8,085 nt of DNA from Chitinophagaceae bacterium (GTDB lineage Bacteria > Bacteroidota > Bacteroidia > Chitinophagales > Chitinophagaceae): positions 1-8,085 of the forward strand of contig CANKNL010000133.1 in the NCBI GenBank assembly GCA_947483345.1, in the 5' to 3' direction. A program made the position numbers and the translations under genes. The notes under the pieces were generated by a model. That model worked only from the letters and a program-made list of their open reading frames with translations. It was not told the DNA's origin and did no database searches. Positions 1 through 5,770 of this stretch are shown in pieces. How positions within the stretch are numbered: the first letter of the stretch is position 1; each line of letters begins with the position of its first letter.

Positions 1-176
1 AACAGGCCGTTTTTCTTTTTTTTAGATCGGTTCAGTTGGGCATTCCTTTTCCGGATCGTAAGTATTACCTGTTGATGTTATTTGATCCGGCATTCATTAA
101 TGCAGAAACCCGTTTATACATCGTGAAAAAGATAAATGATCTTATTTATTATACCATTAGCGAATCCTTTCGGTGA
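1..176 (+). CDS. C-terminal fragment of an unrecognised protein
   Basis: An open frame enters from the left edge (first full codon at base 3) and ends at the TGA at 174-176, giving 57 residues. The other two plus-strand frames are interrupted earlier, at 23-25 and 73-75, which favours this one. The visible tail is hydrophobic and aromatic in its first half (FLFFRSVQLGIPFPD, then KYYLLMLFDPAF) and ends in a helical-looking stretch, ETRLYIVKKINDLIYY. I do not recognise the family. A faint resemblance to the C-terminal part of PTS IIA-like regulatory domains is not strong enough to name it. No plus-strand terminator hairpin with a T-tract follows the stop. The start, full length and function lie outside the window. 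Confidence 0.55.
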   Translation, partial: QAVFLFFRSVQLGIPFPDRKYYLLMLFDPAFINAETRLYIVKKINDLIYYTISESFR

Positions 177-249
177 TCAAAAATAGTGGCGTGATTTCTT
201 TGTCAATACTAAGTACAGCGTGAAGTGAACGGGAGCCTTTTTAAACGTT

Positions 250-330
250 TACTAAAAAGCCCCTGTAGATACAGGGGCCGGTTACCAAAACTAACTGCTT
301 ATGAGAAATTTTAAATTGCTTTTCTTTTTC
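250..330 (-). ncRNA. Candidate small RNA of about 75-80 nt
   Basis: Inference from layout. A -7-like box (CACCTTTG, one mismatch to TAnnTTTG) lies at 342-335 on the minus strand, and a strong intrinsic terminator lies at 278-254. A transcript starting near 329 and ending near 252 would be about 75-80 nt and would carry no plausible reading frame with its own start codon. Its 5' half would be A-rich and unstructured. A small GTTA/TAAC stem (295-292 with 284-281) would precede the terminator hairpin. No clear -33 TTG sits 17-23 bases upstream of the box, and I recognise no known RNA family. It could instead be a stray terminator for read-through from the right. Confidence 0.3.
254..278 (-). terminator. 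Rho-independent terminator with no obvious upstream gene
   Basis: On the minus strand, GCCCCTGT pairs perfectly with ACAGGGGC around a 4-base loop (arms 271-278 and 259-266, loop 267-270). It is followed by five T residues (complement of 254-258). This GC-rich 8-bp stem with a T-run is a classic intrinsic terminator for leftward transcription. In the plus direction the stem is not followed by T residues. The outer-membrane gene to the right already has its own terminator at 441-474, so this hairpin probably ends a separate, short transcript. Confidence 0.7.
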
Positions 331-440
331 AATACAAAGGTGAGAAGAATTATAAAGCTGCACTGTTAAGAAAACACAAAACCACGTTAAAGTGGCGTTA
401 AAATAAATCAGATTAGATGCCTGTGAGTCCAAAAAGCTGC

Positions 441-474
441 AAAAAAAAGCCGCTTTATTTTACTAAAGCGGCTT
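441..474 (-). terminator. Rho-independent terminator of the outer-membrane barrel gene
   Basis: An 11-bp perfect stem (arms 464-474 and 447-457, six-base loop 458-463) contains the GC core AAGCCGC/GCGGCTT. On the minus strand it runs into a run of T residues (complement of the A-run 441-448). It starts 21 bases past the stop codon of the leftward gene ending at 496, the expected position for that gene's terminator. Confidence 0.85.
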
Positions 475-495
475 CAACGATCTCATTATTTCTGA

Positions 496-2979
496 TTAAT
501 TTCCTCCGGCTCCCATGCCAGCATTGGATTGGGTTCTTTTATTTTCATCTTCAATGGAGGTTTTGCGTTGACGGGCTGCTTTAACCTGTGCATTTCCAAA
601 ACGATAGCTGAAGTTTAATTTAAACTGACGGCTTTCCCAACGGCCGCTGGCTTCGCTGAACTGCCCGGTAAAATTAGAATAGCCCTTCCATTTCATCAAG
701 CGGAACATATCACTCACAGACGCTTTAAGCATACCCTTGCCTTTTAAAATAGATTTCTGCAGGCCACCATCAATGCTGTACATGGCAATACTTTTAAAGG
801 TGCCTTGCCAGATGGTTGGCGATGCATAAAACCCACTTAACTCGGCTTTAAAACCTTTGCCCAGGTTAAAACTGTTTTGCATATAGAAACTGGCTGCAAA
901 AACGTCGAGGTTAACATTCCTGTCGCCACCACCAAAATTGGCTTTGTATGTTGAATAGTATGAATTTACATTAACAAAAAAGCTATACCATTTGTACTGA
1001 AAAGGATAACTGATATTTAAACTTATGATATCCTGCGTAGCCAGATTTTTTTTGGTTAAAAAACTTTTTGATCCTTCTGTGGTATCAGGTAGCTGTGTAA
1101 AAATGTCTTTTACGTGGCTGTAATTTAACTGTGTGTTTAATTTGTATTTGTACGTATGTGTTAACCCAAAACTATTGGTGTATTGTGGTCGCAGGTTTGT
1201 ATTGCCTTTCATAAAAGTGTAATCATTTAATTTAAACTCAAAAGGATTCAGATCCTGGTATGCCGGCCTGTCGATTCGCCTGCTATAGGTTATCCCAAAC
1301 TGGCTCATGGGGTTTTTGTTAAATGTTAATGCGGCACTTGGAAAAACATCGGTGTAATTGCGGTGTATTGAAGAATCGTAATTTTCATAGGTACTGTTAG
1401 TGTTGTTAAAACGTAAGCCTGTTGATTTTCCGTCACTAACCGTATTTTCAACCCGTACACCAATTTGAAACATAAAGCCAGTAAAGGCACGGTTATAATT
1501 TACATAAGCTGCATTAATTTGTTCGGTGTATGTAAAGCGGTTACTCTTGTCTTTATCATAAATTTCATTTGTACCATTCACGTTGTACCGTTGAAAATCA
1601 TTATCCGTTTTTACAAAACCGATTTTGCCGCCTATGCCCAATCTACCCTTATAAAAATTTCTTTCATAGTCTGTCTTTACCGAAAAAATGTCAATATCGG
1701 TAGGGGAAATCATACGGTAAACATTACTGAATAACTTATTGTTTCCTGTGGCATCATAATAATCATTTGGCTGAAACTGATTACTACGGATCTTGAAATT
1801 ACCATAATCGGCATCAATATTAAGTTCGGTGCCGCCGGTTACGGCATACCGATAATTAAGGTTGGTATTGATATTGCTGCGTTTTGAATCATTGTCACCG
1901 GTTGCCCTCAATATCCTCGAAAGGGTATTGGTTGGTTTATAAATGATTTCCATCGGGCCCTCAGTTTCAGTTATATTTTTCGACACATTACCATTTACAA
2001 TAAATCCGATTGTACTTTTTTTGTCAATAAAAAAATCAGCACCTGCTTTATAATTATGCCCATATTTATTACGGTTTAATATCCTGTTATGCTGATCAAA
2101 AATACTGTCACCCTGCTCTCTGTAAAAATCCATGCGCATTTCATTGAGCCCGGTATTGAAATTGTAATTACCAAACATATTCATTTTGCTGTTACGGTTA
2201 TTTAATGAAAAGCCGGTATTGTATTTGGCATAAGTGCCAATATTGTAACCGGCATTTACATTACCGTTTGTGCCCAGGGTTTTATTCTTCTTCAGTTTGA
2301 TATTGATGATGCCGGCATTACCTGCCGCTTCGTATTTGGCCGAGGGATTGGTAATTAATTCTATGGCTTCTATCTGTGTTGATTGCAAAGATTTTAAATA
2401 GGCGGCAAGATCAGCTCCGCTGAGCGGGCTTGGCTTGCCATCAATATAAACCTGTACGCCATTTTTTCCGGCAAGGCTCAGGTTATCATCCTTGTCGACC
2501 ATTACGCCCGGCGATTTGCGTAATAACTCCAAAGCATCATTACCAACGGCATTGATGGTACCTTCTACATTTAATATGGTTTTATCGGCCTTAACCTCAA
2601 CAATCGGTTTTTGACTTGATACGGTTACACCCTGCATATTTTTTGTAACAGGTTCTGTATTGAGAACGGGAGCAGTGATATGGTCATTTTCTTTTACTTC
2701 AAAAATAGGGGAGGTTTTTTTTTGCATGCCCGATACTGAAGAGCTAACAAAATAGGTGCCCGGCTTTATTTGCATGAACTCATAAGTACCTTTGCTGTTA
2801 CTCAAAGCTGTTTTAACAAGGGTTGAATCTTTGGCTGAGTGTAACAGAATGGTAGCAGCAGTTAAGGCTTTCCCGCTGTGATCATTGATTTGGCCATTTA
2901 TTGTTGAGACATTTTGTGCAAAACTGTTAATGGCAGAGAATAGACTGATACTTAGTATCAGCATTAGTTTTTGTGACAT
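496..2979 (-). CDS. TonB-dependent receptor-like outer-membrane beta-barrel protein
   Basis: The protein has 827 residues when started at the ATG 2979-2977. An upstream in-frame ATG at 3051 would add 24 residues and hide the signal peptide, so I reject it. Residues 1-22 form a signal peptide (MSQKLMLILSISLFSAINSFAQ split by a hydrophobic core, cleavage after FAQ). About 25-105 is a carboxypeptidase-regulatory-like beta domain (INGQINDHSGKAL, KPGTYFV). About 115-230 is a TonB plug domain (SPGVMVDKDDNLSL, VYIDGKPSPL, ending GNAGIINIKLKK). The rest is a large barrel of the OMP_b-brl_3 type whose last predicted strand is FKLNFSYRFG (786-795). A 32-residue charged, glycine-ending tail follows. The family sits in the outer membrane and is thought to import or bind ligands with TonB energy. 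The substrate is unknown, and no SusD-like partner lies next to it. The gene appears intact and monocistronic. Confidence 0.88.
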   Translation of the reverse strand: MSQKLMLILSISLFSAINSFAQNVSTINGQINDHSGKALTAATILLHSAKDSTLVKTALSNSKGTYEFMQIKPGTYFVSSSVSGMQKKTSPIFEVKENDHITAPVLNTEPVTKNMQGVTVSSQKPIVEVKADKTILNVEGTINAVGNDALELLRKSPGVMVDKDDNLSLAGKNGVQVYIDGKPSPLSGADLAAYLKSLQSTQIEAIELITNPSAKYEAAGNAGIINIKLKKNKTLGTNGNVNAGYNIGTYAKYNTGFSLNNRNSKMNMFGNYNFNTGLNEMRMDFYREQGDSIFDQHNRILNRNKYGHNYKAGADFFIDKKSTIGFIVNGNVSKNITETEGPMEIIYKPTNTLSRILRATGDNDSKRSNINTNLNYRYAVTGGTELNIDADYGNFKIRSNQFQPNDYYDATGNNKLFSNVYRMISPTDIDIFSVKTDYERNFYKGRLGIGGKIGFVKTDNDFQRYNVNGTNEIYDKDKSNRFTYTEQINAAYVNYNRAFTGFMFQIGVRVENTVSDGKSTGLRFNNTNSTYENYDSSIHRNYTDVFPSAALTFNKNPMSQFGITYSRRIDRPAYQDLNPFEFKLNDYTFMKGNTNLRPQYTNSFGLTHTYKYKLNTQLNYSHVKDIFTQLPDTTEGSKSFLTKKNLATQDIISLNISYPFQYKWYSFFVNVNSYYSTYKANFGGGDRNVNLDVFAASFYMQNSFNLGKGFKAELSGFYASPTIWQGTFKSIAMYSIDGGLQKSILKGKGMLKASVSDMFRLMKWKGYSNFTGQFSEASGRWESRQFKLNFSYRFGNAQVKAARQRKTSIEDENKRTQSNAGMGAGGN

Positions 2980-3015
2980 GGTTATACTTTTGTTTCTGTT
3001 TTTTAAAATCCGGCG

Positions 3016-3023
3016 CAAAATAA
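3016..3023 (-). promoter_or_regulatory. Possible -7 box of the outer-membrane barrel gene
   Basis: On the minus strand TTATTTTG matches TAnnTTTG at 7 of 8 positions. A start roughly 5-7 bases downstream would give a leader of about 30 nt before the ATG at 2979. No clear -33 TTG lies at the usual distance, so support is modest. The position also argues against the longer start at 3051, which would lie upstream of transcription. Confidence 0.35.
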
Positions 3024-3036
3024 TTAAGTCGTATGG

Positions 3037-3089
3037 CATTTGGCATTGCATATCTATGAACGTGTTTTATAAAGGATAAATGGCAAATG
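3037..3089. repeat. Imperfect inverted repeat between divergent genes
   Basis: CATTTGGCATT (3037-3047) and AATGGCAAATG (3079-3089) are reverse complements at 10 of 11 positions, separated by 31 bases. They sit between the promoter regions of the leftward outer-membrane gene and rimO. They could be two half-sites for a regulator or a chance pairing in AT-rich DNA. There is no T-tract, so a terminator is unlikely. Confidence 0.25.
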
Positions 3090-3161
3090 GTCATTATTTT
3101 ATAACATCCTTAGTGAAGATGACGGCTCACCAGTAATAATATTTTATAGTGCGCAATAATA

Positions 3162-3187
3162 TTGGCATAAGTAAAGACTTAACTTTG
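3162..3187 (+). promoter_or_regulatory. Promoter of rimO
   Basis: TAACTTTG at 3180-3187 is a perfect TAnnTTTG -7 box. A TTG at 3162-3164 lies 15 bases upstream, slightly closer than the usual 17-23. A transcription start about 5-8 bases after the box falls at about 3192-3195, only a few bases before the ATG at 3200. The box lies inside the N-terminal extension that a GTG start at 3149 would create, so it helps decide the start. The 9-base direct repeat AATAATATT occurs at 3135-3143 and 3155-3163, just upstream of and overlapping the -33 region. Confidence 0.6.
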
Positions 3188-3199
3188 CGATCAAATATT

Positions 3200-4510
3200 A
3201 TGAAGACAAAATCAATTAAAAAAGATAAGGTAAACATCATTACGCTGGGGTGTAGCAAAAATATGGTGGATAGTGAGGTTTTGAGCGGTCAGTTGATTGC
3301 CAATGATATTGATGTGGTACATGAAAATGTAAAAAAGGATCATAATATAGTTGTGATCAATACCTGTGGGTTTATTGAAAAAGCAAAAGAAGAAAGTATA
3401 AATACCATATTGCAACAGGTAGAACTGAAGCGTCGGGGGAAATTGGATAAAGTATATGTTACCGGTTGCCTGAGTGAACGCTATAAAAATAATCTGGAAA
3501 CTGAGATCCCCGAAGTAGATGCTTATTTCGGCACCATGGAATTGCCCAACATGTTAAAAACATTTGATGCCGATTATAAAAATGATCTGATGGGCGACAG
3601 ATTATTATACACGCCCCAACATTATGCTTATATGAAAATAAGTGAGGGTTGTAACCGAACCTGTTCTTTTTGTGCCATTCCTTTAATGCGGGGGCAACAT
3701 GTTAGCCGTACTATTGAATCACTTGTTGATGAAGCTAAACGATTGGTAGATCGAGGTGTAAAAGAAGTGATGCTGATTGCCCAGGAACTAACGTATTATG
3801 GGTTGGATATTTATAAAAAAAGAGAACTTCCTAAATTACTGCATGCACTGGCTGATGTAAAAGGATTGGAATGGATACGTTTACATTATGCCTATCCATC
3901 AAAATTTCCACTCGACATCATTGATGCGATAAAGGAACGGCCTAATATTTGTAATTATCTGGATATACCACTTCAACATGCGGCCAACAATATGCTTCAT
4001 TTAATGAAGCGACAAATTACCCGGGAAGAGATGGAAGATTTGATTGGGCAGATCCGTAATAAAATGCCCGACATCTGTTTACGAACTACCTTAATTGCCG
4101 GTTTTCCGGGAGAAACCAGGGCAGATGTGGAAGAATTGAAAACCTTTTTACAAAAAATGCGTTTTGACAGGGTAGGTATTTTTACCTATAGCCACGAAGA
4201 AGGAACGACTGCGTATGACCTGGCAGATAATATTCCTGCAGCAGAGAAAGAAGCCAGAGCAGAAGAAATAATGGAAGTACAGCAGGAAATCAGTCTTGAA
4301 AAAAATCAGGAAAAAGTGGGTAAGATATTTAAGGTATTAATAGATAAAAAAGAAGCCGGCCGTTACCTGGGGCGTACCGAATTTGATAGTGTGGAAGTGG
4401 ATAATGAGGTGATCATTCAATCTAAAAAGAAATTAACCATAGGCGAATTTGTACAGGTGAAGATCACCAAAGCTTATGATTATGATATTGAAGGAGAAGT
4501 ATGCGCATGA
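3200..4510 (+). CDS. rimO: Ribosomal protein S12 methylthiotransferase RimO
   Basis: This radical-SAM enzyme attaches a methylthio group to a conserved aspartate of ribosomal protein S12 in the cytoplasm, using two iron-sulfur clusters. The product is 436 residues, the normal size for the family. The N-terminal MTTase domain has its three cluster cysteines at 18 (TLGCSKNMVDSE), 56 (NTCGFIEKAKEESI) and 90 (VTGCLSERY). The radical-SAM CxxxCxxC is at 151, 155 and 158 (GCNRTCSFCAIP). It is followed by AQELTYYGLD (195-204), YLDIPLQHA (253-261) and TLIAGFPGET (297-306). About 372-436 is the C-terminal TRAM domain. The NMVDSE and PLMRG motifs point to RimO rather than the tRNA enzyme MiaB. The ATG at 3200 is preferred over a GTG at 3149 because a perfect promoter box lies between them. 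No ribosome-binding site is visible. The gene stands alone on its strand here. Confidence 0.95.
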   Translation: MKTKSIKKDKVNIITLGCSKNMVDSEVLSGQLIANDIDVVHENVKKDHNIVVINTCGFIEKAKEESINTILQQVELKRRGKLDKVYVTGCLSERYKNNLETEIPEVDAYFGTMELPNMLKTFDADYKNDLMGDRLLYTPQHYAYMKISEGCNRTCSFCAIPLMRGQHVSRTIESLVDEAKRLVDRGVKEVMLIAQELTYYGLDIYKKRELPKLLHALADVKGLEWIRLHYAYPSKFPLDIIDAIKERPNICNYLDIPLQHAANNMLHLMKRQITREEMEDLIGQIRNKMPDICLRTTLIAGFPGETRADVEELKTFLQKMRFDRVGIFTYSHEEGTTAYDLADNIPAAEKEARAEEIMEVQQEISLEKNQEKVGKIFKVLIDKKEAGRYLGRTEFDSVEVDNEVIIQSKKKLTIGEFVQVKITKAYDYDIEGEVCA

Positions 4511-4593
4511 TAAGTATACACCATCTCTGGGCTATTTAACCGGGCATTAATAATTCAATATTTCATAATAACGGGTATCAAAAAATACTACGA

Positions 4594-5565
4594 TTATTTA
4601 GGATATTTTTCAACCAGATTAGTTATGGGAGGTACCGTACACAAATAACTGAATATTGCTTTAATATCCGAGTCAGTCATGTTGGCAAATAATGACCAGG
4701 GCATTATAGAATTAACTTTACCCGGGTTTGAAATATATTTGGCAGGGTCGCGGCAGGTTTTAAATTTATCTAAAAACATCTCTTCGTTCCATTTACCAAT
4801 ACCGGTTAAACTGTCGGGCGTAATATTTGCAGAGTTGGCTTTAAAAGATCCCATATTAAATGTAAAGCCACCCGAAAATAATTTTGAGATTACATATTTT
4901 CCGTTTTCTTTGGGTGTATGGCAATCCATACAATTGGCACTGTTAACCATATAAGCACCGTATTTCACCTTGTCAGTCACATCAGGTTTAATATTATTTT
5001 CAAGCGAACTGCTTAGTAATACCGGATAAGCAACAGACATAGGTATTGTAAGAAAACGATCGGGCACTTTATTATTGCTTGGGCTAAGGGTACGTAAGTA
5101 AGCGATGATACTGTAAATGTCATCTTTACTCATTTGATTATAATGCGGGTAAGGCATGATCGGGTAAAGGGTATCGCCGTTTCTATTAATGCCTTTGGTA
5201 ATGGCATTGGCAATTTCATCATCGGTCCATTTTCCAATTCCATTAAGTGTGTCGGGGGTTATATTTCTGGCAAAAACAACACCGGGGATATCATAAATTT
5301 CATTAAAAATCTCACCTCCTTTTCCTTCAGTTCCTTTTACAATCAGACCAGAAAATTTTGTGTAATCTCTTTGGCTATGGCAGTCAATACAACCCGAAAC
5401 ATCATTGGCAAGATACTTACCCCTTTCAATCATCTGCTTTATTGAATCTGCTTTGCCGCTATCAAGTCCGTTTCCTGTTTCACCACTATTGCAGGAAATA
5501 AAAAAAGCAACCATTGCAAATACAACAACAAGGCCTGTTGTAAGCGAAACAAATTTATTTTTCAT
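4594..5565 (-). CDS. Diheme c-type cytochrome, probable lipoprotein
   Basis: The 323-residue protein begins with a hydrophobic leader (residues 4-24) ending in FISC at 22-25, followed by NSGETGNG. This is a plausible though imperfect lipobox, suggesting a periplasm-facing lipoprotein anchored at Cys25. Two CxxCH heme-c sites are present: CIDCH at 59-63 and CMDCH at 212-216. Candidate axial methionines lie late in each half (MPYPHYNQM at 137-145; MPWSLFANM at 288-296). Both halves carry a near-identical NITPD..GIGKW segment (101-113 and 247-259), so the protein is a tandem duplication of one cytochrome c domain. That segment is common in cytochrome subunits that take electrons from periplasmic dehydrogenases. 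No dehydrogenase or oxidase gene is adjacent, so the redox partner is unknown. It converges with rimO across 83 bp in which I see no convincing terminator hairpin. Confidence 0.88.
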   Translation of the reverse strand: MKNKFVSLTTGLVVVFAMVAFFISCNSGETGNGLDSGKADSIKQMIERGKYLANDVSGCIDCHSQRDYTKFSGLIVKGTEGKGGEIFNEIYDIPGVVFARNITPDTLNGIGKWTDDEIANAITKGINRNGDTLYPIMPYPHYNQMSKDDIYSIIAYLRTLSPSNNKVPDRFLTIPMSVAYPVLLSSSLENNIKPDVTDKVKYGAYMVNSANCMDCHTPKENGKYVISKLFSGGFTFNMGSFKANSANITPDSLTGIGKWNEEMFLDKFKTCRDPAKYISNPGKVNSIMPWSLFANMTDSDIKAIFSYLCTVPPITNLVEKYPK

Positions 5566-5598
5566 CAGTGATTATTTTTAGTTGAGTGATTTAGTCAG

Positions 5599-5643
5599 AA
5601 CGTTATGAAAGAAAAAATGTGCTACCGCCATAGTTAACGTTAT
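5599..5643. repeat. Pair of AACGTTAT direct repeats upstream of the cytochrome gene
   Basis: AACGTTAT occurs at 5599-5606 and 5636-5643, 37 bases apart, in the divergent region between the cytochrome gene and bshC. The second copy is flanked as GTTAACGTTAT, which has partial dyad symmetry. The spacing and position suit paired operator sites acting on the leftward cytochrome gene, but the motif is short and AT-rich. No clear -7 box for the cytochrome gene was found in this region. Confidence 0.2.
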
Positions 5644-5707
5644 AAATTTAGGCATTTGTTTGCTATTTGTGTAAAAAAATCAAAAATTAATTAACAGAAC
5701 TATTCGG

Positions 5708-5736
5708 TTGGATTTTTGAGGATTAATGTAAGTTTG
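5708..5736 (+). promoter_or_regulatory. Promoter of bshC
   Basis: TTG at 5708-5710 and a perfect TAAGTTTG (TAnnTTTG) at 5729-5736 are separated by 18 bases, within the normal 17-23 for Bacteroidota sigma factor promoters. Transcription should begin around 5742, leaving a leader of about 29 nt before the ATG at 5771. This is the best-formed promoter in the window. Confidence 0.7.
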
Positions 5737-5770
5737 TTACATAAATCAGGCTTGAGGCTAAAAATCAACA

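Larger units (their letters stand above)
177..495. other. 319-bp gap with two minus-strand terminators and no convincing protein gene
   Basis: This stretch separates the unrecognised plus-strand gene from the 3' end of the outer-membrane barrel gene. It contains two strong hairpins, each followed by a T-tract only when read on the minus strand (254-278 and 441-474). Between them is a -7-like box, CACCTTTG, at 342-335 (minus). The open frames here are short and look random: a 63-codon minus-strand frame overlapping the left hairpin, and a 22-codon plus-strand frame from the ATG at 301. Bases 177-250 show no structure I can support. Confidence 0.6.

Noticed and set aside
177..260. Terminator for the left-edge plus-strand gene using the T-run near 237-243 and the A-run near 254
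   Set aside because: The only pairing is TTTTTA with TAAAAA around the AACGTT core, with no GC-rich stem, so it is not convincing.
301..369. 22-codon plus-strand frame from ATG (MRNFKLLFFF...)
   Set aside because: It looks a little like a truncated signal peptide, but it has no promoter or conserved motif, and the same DNA fits better as a minus-strand leader or small RNA.
241..432. 63-codon minus-strand open frame
   Set aside because: It runs through the strong terminator hairpin at 254-278, has no family-like motif or ribosome-binding site, and its composition looks random.
1465..1734. Plus-strand open frames inside the barrel gene, and similar ones inside the cytochrome, rimO and CBS genes
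   Set aside because: They are antisense to clearly coding frames and show no family signal.
496..2979. SusC/SusD polysaccharide-utilisation locus
   Set aside because: No SusD-like lipoprotein, glycoside hydrolase or sigma/anti-sigma pair is adjacent, and the barrel is of the SusD-independent type.
2980..3051. Upstream ATG extending the outer-membrane protein by 24 residues
   Set aside because: It would bury a good signal peptide behind a charged segment, and it lies upstream of the likely -7 box at 3016-3023.
4511..4593. Possible bidirectional terminator between rimO and the cytochrome gene
   Set aside because: Only short, AT-rich pairings such as GTA/TAC can be drawn. There is no stable stem with a T-tract in either direction.
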